DNA from: Chrysogorgia sp. JL179-B06
Taxonomy: Eukaryota; Cnidaria; Anthozoa; Scleralcyonacea; Chrysogorgiidae
Assembly (NCBI GenBank): GCA_035772405.1
Contig: JAYKKM010000204.1
Span: 409,501-473,500, forward strand
DNA length: 64,000 nt
Direction: 5' to 3'
The stretch's first letter is position 1. Each line of letters begins with the position of its first letter. The position numbers and the translations under genes are program-made. The notes under the pieces were generated by a model. It did not search any database, had not been told where the DNA came from, and saw nothing but the letters and a program-made list of their open reading frames with translations. Of this stretch, positions 20,755-31,931 are shown piece after piece.

Positions 20755-21996
20755 GGATTGATCTTTCTGGTTCTGTGCTTCCTGCACTGTCGCTCCACCA
20801 GTAATTAGGTCATCATGCTCCGATGCCATTTCGTTTCTTTGCAATTTTCGAGTGAGGTTGTTCAGTCTTCGCAGACTGCCTTGCTTGTTATTCGGTAGAG
20901 GGGGATGATCGCCTCGCCACGGTAGGCCAGTTTCATACCAGCCTTCTTCGTTTCTGACAAGTTGCTCTCTGAATTCTCCATATACCGCCTTCTGGTCGTG
21001 TTCAGGTGTGTCAGCCAAACCGAGCACATCAAGACGACAGAGCTCCTCGTAATCAAGTTGGCTTGTCTGCGTTAACATCATTTGGTTGCGGTTGAACTCT
21101 TGTCCAGGCGACATAATAAACCACCCCAATTTGGTTAACTCTGCAACGGGTTCACCATCTCGTCCAACATGTGGTTTGTGCTCTGTCTTTATCCTTGCGT
21201 ATTCTCCAGCTCCAAGGACCACATGCACTGGTAGCTGCGGCTTCATATCTCGATCATTCATCTTCACCTCTTTCAAGTGCGAATATTTGGCGATTAAGGC
21301 TTGGTATCTAGGGTTGTCTAGTGTTAACAGTTCTCTTTTGTTCACTTTGATTAGTTTCACATCCATCTTGAAATCATCATTCACAGCTTCTACTGTGGTC
21401 TCATATGTTTCCATTCTTGTCAAACTGGTAGTTAACAGCATGTCCACTTGTTTGACTTTGGTGTCAACTGGTTGTTTATCGAGTAGATCAATGAGTTTGG
21501 CGGAAGCATACGAGCTTCCGGCCCCAGAGTCGACGAGAGCCCGGCATTCGATCCCGTCCACTTTTACTATCACCACGGGAAAAGTCCCTTCCCCACTTCC
21601 GTTGGCCGTTAAGATCTTCTTCTTCTCTTGTTCGGTGCAAATGGAAGAATGATGTCGACGTTCACATCTCTGACAATTCACTTTGCTATGGCACTGGGCG
21701 GCTCGGTGTCCAGCGTGAGTACAATTGAAACATAAGCTTTTCTTTGCCAACATTTGCTTTCTCTCGTCTAATGTAGTAATCTTCGAACACTCCCCGGATT
21801 TATGAGACGTGTCCTCACAGACGCAATTTCGTTGTTGATCTCTAGTGTTATAGAGCTTCTTCGATCCCTCTCTGTGGCGATTTTGCGCGTCGAAGTCTTT
21901 CTCCTTCTGTTGACTGTCTATAGGATTACGTCTCGCCCACAAACGCAAAGCTTCACATAGTTTCACGAAATCCCAGGTCGGTACGCACCAAATCAC
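20755..21996 (-). pseudogene. Outer BEL/Pao element (B): gag end, protease and deleted RT
   Basis: The frame carries CCHC knuckles (CFNCTHAGHRAAQC, CQRCERRHHSSIC), the protease motif LVDSGAGSSYASAKLIDLL (DSG instead of the DTG of element A) and the pre-RT region (EEGWYETGLPWRGDHPPLP). It then passes from RKLQRNEM directly to HDDLITGG. About 180 residues present in element A, including most of the RT palm and its first catalytic aspartate, are missing. This deletion is separate from the later insertion of element A, which interrupts the frame a few codons downstream. Confidence 0.88.
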
Positions 21997-22873
21997 CTCT
22001 TATTCCAGCCAGTTTGTCTAAAATCAATGACACATAGCCGTCCACTTGCTTCAACTTGCCCATGGTTTCCAACGATTGTACGCAGTATGTCAAACGATCG
22101 CTGAATTCGTGTATCTTCTTGATGTTTGCTCCGGAAATGACAGGCAGCTCCAAAATTTCTTTTGCGTACGCTTTAATGATCTCGGATTCCTTGCCGTATT
22201 TTTCAGTCAAGATACTCTTCGCGCGATTATATCCCTCTGGTGAAAATGGTAAAGCCTCGACTGACTTCCTCACCTTAACACACAACAATTCTCTCAAATA
22301 AGCAAACTTGGTAATACTGGCCATTGCCGTTTTGTCTATTGTTTCAAAGCACTGTCCCCAAAAGCGTGGCCAATCCTGGAACGAACCATCGAATTCAGTA
22401 ATGGTTAGTTTTGGCAATTTGGCTTCCAATCCAGAATGCATTTCATTACTTTTAGAGCTCTCTTTGTGATCTTGTTGTAACTTTGTAGCTTGCAATTCTG
22501 CTTGAAATTTCAATCGAGTCTCGAAAAGTTTGCGTTCATGTTCGAGTTCTTCGTCCCATACTTTCTTGATGTCGTTACTTTTCACTTCGTCTAACCATGT
22601 TTCCAAGCGCTTCAATTCTGGATCTGCTTCACTGATAATATTTTCAAGCTCTGTATTCCATTCTTCTATTTGTTCGAGGCTTTGTTTCGCCGCTATCTTT
22701 AATTCTTCAACGATTGCTCTGCAATGGTCGGTTTCCCTTACTAGATCTTTTAGCGCTTTGTGTTGCCTCTCGATTCTCTCACGATTTCCCGATTTTATTA
22801 CATCGTCCGTCCGTGTCTTGACGACTTTTAGCTGAATAAGCTTCGTCTCGAGCGCTGCCACGGCAACGTCCAT
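21953..22873 (-). pseudogene. Outer BEL/Pao element (B): gag
   Basis: The frame is 306 codons from MDVAVAALETKLIQL. It has an N-terminal helical region with conserved RDWPRFW-like core (SFQDWPRFWGQCFETID), LRELLCVKVRKSVEALPF and IHEFSDRLTYCVQSLE. It aligns along its length with gag of element A but differs at many positions, so B is an older, distinct family member. A one- or two-base shift at about 21965 moves the frame to the following pol part. Confidence 0.88.
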
Positions 22874-22936
22874 GTCTCTCCTAAGTCGAAGACAGTTGTT
22901 TGTTTATCTTTCGAACTTCCCCAAAGTCGCTTGAAA

Positions 22937-22955
22937 GATCCCGTCGGAGGTGCCA
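22937..22955 (-). other. Primer-binding site of BEL element B
   Basis: The minus strand reads TGGCACCTCCGACGGGATC two bases inside the LTR, parallel to the site in element A, with which it shares 14 of the first 16 bases. Confidence 0.65.
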
Positions 22956-22957
22956 CG

Positions 22958-23110
22958 TGTCGCGAATGCCCACGCGATTATTGTTATTCACGACAAATTC
23001 ACAATGTTAGATTAAATAATATAAACTTTATTCACTGGTCTTGAATAAACACGTCCCTATTTTCTCACGGTCCCGATCACAATGATTATTCACAATACGT
23101 CACCCCCGAC
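22958..23110 (-). repeat. 5' LTR of BEL element B (outer boundary uncertain)
   Basis: The sequence begins TGTCGCGAATG next to the primer-binding site and extends to CACCCCCGAC, where LINE sequence begins. The ends TGTCG and CGAC(A) fit a short LTR of about 153 bases, perhaps clipped by the LINE. No second LTR of this element is present in the window. Confidence 0.55.
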
Positions 23111-23997
23111 TCTGTTAAAGTCGGTACGTCCAACATCAAGACTATCAAGAGCATACAGAACCTCGGTTCGTGGTTTGATAACCACATGTCTATGAATGTG
23201 CACGTGGGAAAGGTTTGTAGCAAAGCCTTTCGAGGCATTTACAACATTCAACAAATTAGGAAATTTCTGTCTTCTGAATCTACTAAAACACTGGTTCACG
23301 CCTTCGTGACATGTCACCTAGACTACTGCAATTCACTTCTATCCGGTCTCCCGCAATACTAGTGTGCTCGGTTGCAGAGAGTTCTCAACGCAGCTGCCAG
23401 GATAACATGCCTAGTTCCGAGGTTTGATCTCATCACACCCATCCTGAAGGATCTTCACTGGCTACCCGTGAAGTTCCGTATAGAGTTCAAGATCGCACTC
23501 ATCGTCTATAAGGCTCTAAATGGCATGGCACCAGACTACATCTCACAACTGTTGGTGATAAAGCCCACTAGTCGCTACCAACTTAGATCAGATGACCACC
23601 ATCTCCTTTGCATCCCGAAGACGAAATGCAAGACCCTGGGTGACAGAGCTTTCGCGTATGTTGCTCCCACGCTATGGAACTCGCCGAGTCGATCAGAGAA
23701 AGCTGTGGAGTTCTTTCTTTTAAGAGAAATTTGAAGATTTACCTTTTTAGGAAGGCCTATGAATGTTGACACTGCTGCATTATAGCATTTTTATTGACTT
23801 TAGTTACGAACTGCATATTGTCAGGCCTTTTTAGATTTTTAGTTTTTTAGCTTTTTATACGCCCCTTATTTTCCATACATACTTGATTGCATTTTAGGCT
23901 ATATCTAGTTTACTTTATTCAATATCATGTAAAGTGCTTTAGAATATTTTTGATAGTTTAAGCGCTATATAGATTGTATTATTATTATTACTCAGGG
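23105..23997 (+). mobile_element. 5'-truncated LINE, same family as 1321-1874
   Basis: One frame from about 23106 encodes the RT C-terminal region. It has NLGSWFDNHMSMNVHVGK and CHLDYCNSLLSGLP, then an in-frame TAG at about 23360 where the family has glutamine, then RVLNAAARI, LHWLPVKFRIEFK, GMAPDYISQL and a shift near 23700. The 3' UTR ends TTTAAGCGCTATATAG plus a TTA microsatellite. It is inserted at the outer edge of BEL element B. Confidence 0.85.
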
Positions 23998-24061
23998 TAC
24001 CCCTAATGGTAAAATTTGGTCATCAGTGTACTGCTGTAAATCCAACAATCAGTTGACAGTT

Positions 24062-25215
24062 TGAGTCTATTTAAGCAGATATTTCATAAATTCTGTGAAT
24101 TGCGTGGACGACAGTCAGTGAAGAAGGTGTTGGCCAGATGTGTGACCTGCAAACGACTGGAAGGACTTCATTACAACGAACCAAAACTGCCCAATTACCG
24201 AAATTTCGACTTCAAGAAGAAGTTCACTAATGTTGGAGTAGACTTCGTGGGACCGATTTTTGTCAAGGACGGCGTTATCGACGAAAGAAGCCAGATGAAG
24301 AAATCGTACATTGCCTTATTTACATGCGCAAGTAGCAGAGCCATACATCTTGAATTGGTACCGCATCTTTCGTGCAAAGCATTTTTGAGATGCCTTAAGC
24401 AGTTTATCGGCCTAAGAGGAATTCCTCGTCTGATAGTTTCGGATAACGCAAAAACATTCAAGGCCGGTTCAGTCACTGTTTCAACACTACAAGATATCGT
24501 GGAAGTTTATCCTGGAAAGAGCGCCGTTGTGTGGCGGGTTCTATGAACGTCTTGTCTGAAACGTTGCCTAAAGAAGAACCTGCACAACGCCAAGCTGAGT
24601 TACGATGAAATGGTAACCGTTCTAGTGGAAATCGAGGCAGTTCTAAATTCCAGACAGTTAATGTACGTGTCATCGGATGACCCAGAAGATCCTCTTACTC
24701 CTTCGCAGTTAGTTAATGGGAGACGTATATTGTCGTTACCAGAAGAGTCCAACGAGAGTCTGGAGGATTCCGACGAGCCTCAAACGTTGTCGAAGCGACA
24801 CCGATATGTGAACAATCTTTTAAATCATTTCTGGAACAGATGGTAACGGGAATGTGTTACAGGACTACGCGAACATCATCGACTACGAGAAACTAGAGTA
24901 AACCTGTAATCACAGAAGGAGACATTGTAACGATCCTCGACGAAAAGAAATCGAAATGTCAAGGCTGGAAACTTTGAAAAATTGAAGAGCTTATCACAGA
25001 TGCTGACGGTAACTAAGATAAGTGATAAGTGATAAGAACCAATTCGAAAAACCACTGCAGACGAATCAACATCTGCAGACCCATACAGAAATTATTTACA
25101 TTGGAAGTTCGAGCTCCTAAGAAAGAACAAGTCGAGAAACTGTTGAAACCGGTGAACGTCAACGACCACGAAGAGTTGCAGTCATCGATGCCGAATGGAG
25201 ATGTAAGGTTTTGAT
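24062..25215 (+). pseudogene. BEL element C: integrase and C-terminal domain
   Basis: The first part reads CVTCKRLEG (end of the zinc-binding region), NVGVDFVGPIFVK and LIVSDNAKTFKAG, giving two of the three catalytic acidic residues. After a frame change near 24500 the GGFYERL-like region is recognisable (TGTGGCGGGTTCTATGAACG). The next frame has EIEAVLNSRQLMYV and DPLTPSQLVNGR, both diagnostic of BEL/Pao integrases. Further shifts and stops follow to about 25215. It is not functional. Confidence 0.82.
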
Positions 25216-25275
25216 CAATCACTCAAAGGGAAAAAAACTGTCAGAATGACTAATCAATTGATCGAGAGGGGGGAA

Positions 25276-25503
25276 TGTAACGAATTCTGCGAAGGGACAT
25301 TATATTTAATTTTTTCTGTTTAGGTTTATATTGAACTTCCGGTGACGTGGCACACAGTTTGTCATGTGAAGATGTCAATTTCATATTTTCATAGTCTTCG
25401 AGCTGGAGTCTGTTAGATCTAGAGTGTGAAAGAGTCTTACATAAAACGATACAAATTCAAGGATACGAGTCTTATTATTCAATTGAAAGTGGAAAATCTT
25501 ACA
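25276..25503 (+). repeat. 3' LTR of BEL element C
   Basis: It starts TGTAACGAATTC directly after the purine tract GAGAGGGGGGAA and ends with CTTACA. TGTAA and TTACA form the short terminal inverted repeat typical of LTRs. The partner LTR is not in the window, so the end is inferred. Confidence 0.65.
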
Positions 25504-25564
25504 AATTGCAGTTAGGTAAGGTTGTGCCACCAGTCAAACCAAGATTTCAAAAATGATCTTGTAT

Positions 25565-26885
25565 CTACTTCTGAGATAAAATGTTCCATGTTCTCATGGG
25601 TTTTTCATACCCAACTGGACTCCCAGCTTCCAGAAGTGCATCACACAGTTTTTTGAAAATCCTTTTTGTTGTTTCATCCATCTTGTGGGCTTGTCTATTT
25701 CGACACTCTTTGAAATGGAATTCACATGTCTTGACTCTGTCTAAGATGGATGGGCCAAAAACTTCTTTCAGTCCTTGCATATTAGCCCCCGCCATATCTG
25801 TATAAGCCATCCACGTTTGATTGAAAACATATTGCACATTGCCACTTTCCTTTCTGAGAACATCGTTAAAATGTTTCCAAAATGCCACTGTTGCTGTATT
25901 TCCCCCGTCACATTCCATGGTCGCCAGTGGGATAAGTTTACATAGCACTGGATGGTAGACACTGGTAGCGAGGAAAACAAATCCATTACATCTCTTAGTA
26001 GCAAAACTCCTGTCGTAAAGGATGTTCACCAGTTCTGTCCATGTTCAAACCGAATGTTGCTTTGAGCTTACTCGTTTTAAACAAAAATGACTGTTTACTG
26101 GGATTGTGCCCCTTAAAGTTCAAGGTGTTTATGTAGTATGGATCCCGGGTGTCAGTATATTGTTTGAAATGAGCTACTGCTTCAAAGTGATGGCCATGTG
26201 GCTCATTCTGTCTCTATCTTTTCTTTCTCATTTGAAATCCATTTTCTGTTCAAGACTGATTGAGCAGCTTGTTCCACTACAGACCAATCACTATTATGTT
26301 CTCTTACTTTGGACATTATAATGCTGCTTTGTATTTGTGAAGGGGTGGGGATCACACATGTACATCATCCTGCTGCCACAGGTATACATGGATTTTCTTG
26401 TTTGATGTGCAATATACCTGAACTCAAGGAACATAAGTTATAAGGCAATCACTACTTTTTTGTCAAATTGGCTTCTGTTAGTTACCCCGTACTCTTTTTT
26501 TAAAGCCACATTGTTCATTTTGACATTCAAATGAACCACGACAATTTGAATACCTCACTCTTTGATATCCTTTCCACTGTGTCCCAGAGTCTTTTTTACA
26601 GGATCTGCCATCTTTTAATAGGGAAAAGTAATTCCCAGACCCTGCATGCTTTTGAATTTCATAGACCTTCAAACCATTTATAGCTGCTGGGATCATTTCT
26701 ACTTTTTCCTTTGTACTTTTCTTCCATATATATGGCCCAACATTTCTCTGTTTTCTTGCTGGAACATATGTTGTTTCACTATCACTCGAATCACTTGAAA
26801 CAAATCTATTAACAATGACAATATACCGAGTAGCAGCAGCAGTGACTGTGAAAGAGTTACAATGTAATACGAATGTTACTTGCAA
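25565..26885 (-). pseudogene. MULE-like transposase pseudogene
   Basis: The N-terminal block (26885-26478) holds a zinc-binding region of the FLYWCH/WRKY-GCM kind (WKGYQRVRYSNCRGSFEC and CGFKKR). The middle (26477-26030) is readable in fragments: IPTPSQIQSSIIMSKVRE, HFKQYTDTRDPYYINTL, KLKATFGLNMDRTGE. The C-terminal block (26029-25565) resembles a Mutator-type DDE domain: FVFLATSVYHPVLCKLIPLA, TDMAGANMQGLKEVFG, VKTCEFHFKECRNR. Several frame changes make it a pseudogene. I recall similar genes as multicopy families in cnidarians. The 375 bases upstream to the next LINE show nothing recognisable. Confidence 0.65.
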
Positions 26886-27261
26886 GTTGCAATGGTAAAA
26901 TTACTACAGTACATTAACATTGTACTGTAAACATAATAAAGACAGTATTTAATACTGCATTTATCAGGGAATGAATAGCATTTGGGAAATTATCTAAAAC
27001 ATAGACTCCAGGTGTTTGTCAAGGATATATCAACAACAACATAATGTTGTTGATCCATCTAAAAACTATATGTGCTGATTTTAGCCAAGGCGATGAGAAA
27101 ATTAAGTCTAAATAGCTTTGACTGCAATAATACATAACATTCGTGGAATCCACCATTCCTAAATACAATTTATCTACTGGAAATAGCCTTTATACTTACT
27201 GTACATAAGCCATTCATTAAAAAAGTTTTTTTGTTATTGACCGATGTTCCAGAAATGACTT

Positions 27262-28021
27262 CATAACATTGCATGGTAAACTCTATCATTTACAATATAG
27301 TGACTCGTTTGCTGGTGATTTGTTTATGACAAGTAGCGATGAACCTTTTTTTCTTTTCAAAATGCTCTTCGATAATCTGTTTTTGGATTCACAATTAAAT
27401 TATCAACATCGTCTGTTGACAATTGACTGCAGCACTGTTGCATCTTTTAAAACTAATGAAGGCAAGTTAAAAATTTTTGATTCTCACTCAAGAGATTTAT
27501 ATGGCGATCCATACCCATTGTTACCGGGTACCCATTGTTTCCACACCCATTGTTAACGGGTAACTATTCAGTTAGCAAATTCTGAGATAACTTCACACTT
27601 CACACAAGCCGATCAAAATGAATCAGCTGAAAGTGCAGACTGGATATTCGACCAAAATGAAGCGAGAGATACATTTATTTATTCCTCATTGTGGAAACAA
27701 CGTCAACTACACGGCTTGAACATCAGACCGAAAGTTGCTGTCCAACTCCTGTTGTTGTTAGCTGGTGATATAGAAACGCTTCCAGGACCAATGTTAAAGT
27801 GTAATACATGTCTAAAAACAATCCGACGGAATCAGCAATCGAAGAATTGTGCTGTATGTAAAGACAGGTTTCATGAAAGCTGTATGGTAGATAAGCTCGA
27901 GGACAATGGAGAAATGTTTTACTGCAAGGTACTGTATGTTACACCAAACCGGACACTGGCATTACTGTTAACTCGTCTGATGATGAAAATCTGTTTGCTT
28001 TTCTCAAACAAAAAGGATTGA
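27262..28021 (+). pseudogene. LINE N-terminal region: protease-like, 2A-like and PHD-like segments
   Basis: The first segment reads LHGKLYHLQYSDSFAGDLF, LLTIDCSTVASFKTNEGKLK and IFDSHSRDLYG. The conserved C of TIDC and H of DSHSR suggest a cysteine-protease-like (OTU or herpesvirus-tegument-like) fold, which is an inference. A stop at 27554 lies in a short imperfect repeat of ACCCATTGTT. The same frame then continues to LLLLAGDIETLPGP (27764-27790 for GDIETLPGP), a 2A-like motif, and the finger CNTC, CAVC, FHESC, FYC, which fits a PHD pattern. The frame closes at 28021. Confidence 0.6.
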
Positions 28022-28029
28022 AAATATTG

Positions 28030-29115
28030 CACCAAAAACGTAAACGGTCTTATAAACAAATTGGACAATATAAAAATATTGTTGGGTGAATCTAGACAAA
28101 TACATGTACTTGGCATTACAGAGACAAAACTTGATAATAGTATTTTTGATGCAGAAATACTATTGACGGTTACACGGCAATAAGAAGGGATAGAACCTCT
28201 GGTTCAGACGGTGATGTCTGTGTGTTTATTAGAGACGGTCTTAATTGGGACAGGCGTTACGATCTAGAGTGCGAGGAAATCGAAGCTATTTGGATTGATA
28301 TGTCTATAAAACACTCAAAATCAATCTTGATTAACATAACTTATAGACCGCCTGAATCCTCGCGTCATCTTGACAAGAATTTTAATGCTTTATTTCATGA
28401 CAAGATCACCGCAGCCTTAGCGGAAAACAAAGAAACTTTAATCGCGGGGGACTTTAACTGTAATTACAACAAAAGAACTGATCAAAGGGAACTGAAAGAT
28501 ATGTTCAAGCTTAATGGTTTTAAGCAATTAATAGAAACCCCTACAAGAACAAATCAATCTAGCGCGACATTAATTGACCTTATATTTACAACGCACGAAC
28601 AGTACATTTTAAATACCTTTGTTTATGCATATGGAATTAGCGATCACGACCTGACTGGAACAATAAGAAAAATGAATTGTAAGAAATATGAACAAAGAAA
28701 ACATATCACTCGTAACTATAAACATTTCTGTAGAGAAAGCTACATTGAGGACTTAAGATCTACACCGTGGGACCTCGCTTTAAACATGGACGACTTAAAT
28801 AACTCGTGGAACCTCTTCAAGAATCTATTGAGGGACTGTATTGACCGACACGCACCAATGACTGAAAAGAAAATATCCGGAAAAGTTTGGCTAATTGCTG
28901 AAATTAAAAACGTTATACACCAACAGGACTACATGAAACGTAAGGCAAAAAGAACACAAAATGAAAGCGACTGGGCTGAGTACAGAAGACTTCGCAATAC
29001 TGTGACGTCGACTGTACGAAAAGCCAAAGCAAATTACAACCGAGTCCTTCTAAGAGAAAACAGTGATACTCCTCAACAATTTTGGAAAATAATAAGGAAT
29101 AGGCTATCCAACTAA
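28030..29115 (+). pseudogene. LINE ORF2: APE endonuclease domain
   Basis: Before 28222 another frame encodes NVNGLINKLDNIKILL and LGITETKLDNSIFDAE, the glutamate of ITET being an active-site residue. A shift at about 28160 follows. The frame from 28222 then has VFIRDGL, ITYRPPESS, LIAGDFNCNY (active-site D and N), LIDLIFTT and YGISDHDL (the SDH box). These are the conserved blocks of an APE-type endonuclease in CR1/L2 LINEs, here followed by a connector to the RT. Confidence 0.85.
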
Positions 29116-29239
29116 AGAGAAAAAATGTGAAACGAAAGTATTTAAACTTAACGATCAAGTCACTTCTGATAGAGTTACTATTGCAAATGCATTCTGTTCT
29201 TTTTTCACTGGGATTGGCTCACAACTGCAAAAAACAATC

Positions 29240-30826
29240 GTGAGACTGGAAAATATAACCTGGAAGGCGTATTGTTTTCGTAACCTGATATCCAAAGTAA
29301 ACCCTCTGATGAAAAAATTTTGTTTCCGAAACATCGAGGTTAGTTACGTATTCAACATACTTAAATCTACTAAAGCAACGAAATGTGCTGGGTTAGATAA
29401 CATTCCACCAAGACTAATAAAAGAAGGAGCAGAACAAATTGCGGTTCCGCTTACTGCATTAATAAACCGCAGTTTGCATTCTGGCGTATTCCCCACTGCA
29501 GAAAAGGAAGCTAAAATATCGCCTGTGCATAAAAATGAATCAAAATCCTTGCTTGACAACTACCGACCAATTTCAGTTTTGAACATATTTTCAAAGGTCA
29601 TTGAAAGAGCGGTATATGACCAACTATCGGGGTATCTGGAACAAAACAACATGTTATCCAACAACCAGTATGGCTTTAGACCCAAACGATCAACAAACCA
29701 GGCTGTTACAATACTAGTTGATGACATAAGAATGGGTATGGACAGAGGAATGGCAACTGGAGCTGTATTCCTAGACCTGCATAAAGCTTTCGACACTGTA
29801 CACCACTCGTGTCTTCTTGAAAAGCTTCTTGTGTATGGCATCGAGGGCTATGAATTCTTGTGGTTTCAAGACTACCTATTTAATAGATCACAAATTGTCC
29901 GATTTGATGGCGTATTATCAAAGGCTGAACACATTACACAGGGTGTACCACAAGGATCTATATTGAGTCCTCTCCTCTTTGCTATCCTAATAAACGATCT
30001 TGATCAAGTCCTGAAAGATACCCGAATCCTTCTTTATGCAGACGACACAGTGATCTATTGTTCAGGTAAAGAACACTCAACTATCCAAGATACTCTTAAC
30101 TTAGAATTAGACAGGGTGACAAAATGGTAATCTCAAAACAATCTCATTCTTAATCTTAAAAAGGGAAAAACTGACTTTATACTATTTGGTACACAACAAA
30201 AACTCAGAAGGATGGATAAAGTTGTTATCATCGTTAACCGCACTCCAGTCAACGAAGCTGAAAGTTATGAGTATCTAGGAGTACATCTTGACAAATATTT
30301 AACATTGCACGAACATATGCATAAGATATACAAGAGGTCACTGGCAAGAGTAAAGTTGCTGAAACGAATTCGTCATACCATCTCTCCCACTATTGCCCTC
30401 AAGATATACAAAGTAATGATTCAACCCATAATGATATATTGCTCTACGCTGTACTTGGGATTGCCTTTTACACAAATTAACAAGCTTGAAAAAGTTCACG
30501 AAAGAGCAATGCTGATCGTAGATACAGAAAATCCTCCTATCTTAGAGGGTATAAATACGACGCTCCAAAGAAAAGCAGCAGTTGAAGTCTTTAGATGTGT
30601 GCACAAGCTAAGCCCTGGACATTTCGACAATTACTTTACCAAGATCACACACACCTATAACACTCGAGGGAATGATTTATCTCTGCAAAAAATTAAGACC
30701 GAGGCCGGAAGAAGAAGTTTCATTTTTCAAGGAGCTCAAATCTTCAACAAATTGCCAAAAGATGTTAGAGATGAACAGAGTGTTATTCGATTTAAGAAAA
30801 AACTTCTTAATTGTACATTCTCATAG
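29240..30826 (+). pseudogene. LINE ORF2: reverse transcriptase and C-terminal region
   Basis: The frame shows ISPVHKNESKSLLDNYRPIS, YGFRPKRST, AVFLDLHKAFDTVHHS (motif A aspartate), GVPQGSILSPLLFAILIND (motif B) and LLYADDTVIY (motif C). A TAA at 30128 splits it from the C-terminal part that restarts in the same frame (YEYLGVHLDKYLTLHEHMHK, YCSTLYLGLPFTQINKLEKV). All RT catalytic residues are present. The stop probably prevents full-length translation. Confidence 0.88.
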
Positions 30827-31487
30827 ATTTTACAAACATTCATATCCTTAAACTTTTATTTGGTGACACTCATAGAACTTTGATATTATATAGTGTTTTT
30901 ATTGTAGATCTTATTGTATGATATTTTAGGACTTAATTTTACTGTATGTATTTAATCTAACTTAACAGGTCCTTGTAGGATAACAGCTTTTAGTAGCTGA
31001 ACAAGTTTCAACCTGTATAAATATAGATTAATAATAATAATAATAATATTCAACCAAAATCTGGACAGTTTTTATGCTTTTCTCAAATCTCGCAACATCC
31101 CACGTGTTTGGATCAACACATATATTCGGTGAAGTAATGTAGCTAGTAGCCTCGATAATATATAATACGCTGTTATCTCGATAATATATTTATTTATAAT
31201 AATCGTGCTTCTATTTTTGTTTCATATTCTAAGCTGCATTGTTCAGTTAATTGTCTGATCACCTTATGTCTCATGTCATCAGACACATGTACACGTTGCT
31301 ATTTATACACATACCTATTTTTAGCAAAGCAGTCTACCAGTTTAATTACCATTTGAAATGTCTTGGGAATAAAATTCTTTATCACTAGTGCAAATACCCG
31401 TTTCTGAACTTTTTCACACTGAACTTTTCATGTGCCAAAATGCCAAATATATTTGCAATACAAAATATAAAAACACCAAAATATTCA

Positions 31488-31740
31488 TCAAAAACATATT
31501 TTTGACAGTGGCCAAACATGAAATTCACCCACTTCAACAATACTTCCATCAAAAGGACCAGGACATGGAGGAGATACCTGTTTTCCATCAACTTTTGATG
31601 TTACCACAACTGAGAAGTGGCCAGGCAAGTGGAACTGGTCGACTGTGCACATTGGTAAAACCAGTGACGCATCCTTGAGCACAAACTACACCAGCAGTCA
31701 ATGCAACTACAGTACCTGAAAGATAATTTGAACTAACTTC
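31488..31740 (-). pseudogene. Unrecognised coding fragment
   Basis: After a possible acceptor (TTATCTTTCAG at about 31720) the minus strand encodes LVLPMCTVDQFHLPGHFSVV and PCPGPFDGSIVEVGEFHVW. The composition looks protein-like. I do not recognise it, and it may belong with the fragments at 35120-35638 on the same strand. Confidence 0.25.
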
Positions 31741-31931
31741 ACTCTACAGTCAAACTAAGCCAGTCCTACTTTGAAATATCTTTTGGAGTATCTATAGTAG
31801 CCATGATAAAAACTTTAAAAAATTATCCTGGCTAACTTTCTATTGATGTACGAGTAATATGGACTTATTTAAAATATTGCGTTTTCTACCCGATGCATCT
31901 TTGATTATTAGAAATTGGAAAACGTAATAAG

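Larger units (their letters stand above)
24062..25503 (+). mobile_element. BEL/Pao element C, 5'-truncated, with 3' LTR
   Basis: The integrase and the pol C-terminus are followed by GAGAGGGGGG, a purine tract, and a 228-base LTR. The 5' two thirds of the element, with gag, RT and the 5' LTR, are absent. It lies on the opposite strand from elements A and B and belongs to a different BEL family. Confidence 0.8.
27262..31047 (+). mobile_element. LINE (CR1/L2-like), nearly full length
   Basis: In order the element carries a cysteine-protease-like segment, a 2A-like motif with a PHD-like finger, an APE endonuclease, reverse transcriptase and a C-terminal domain. A 3' UTR of about 220 bases ends in a TAA microsatellite at 31029-31047. 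The frames are broken at a few points (27554 stop, about 28021, about 28170, 29115 and 30130). The start of the element upstream of 27262 is not defined. Confidence 0.85.
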
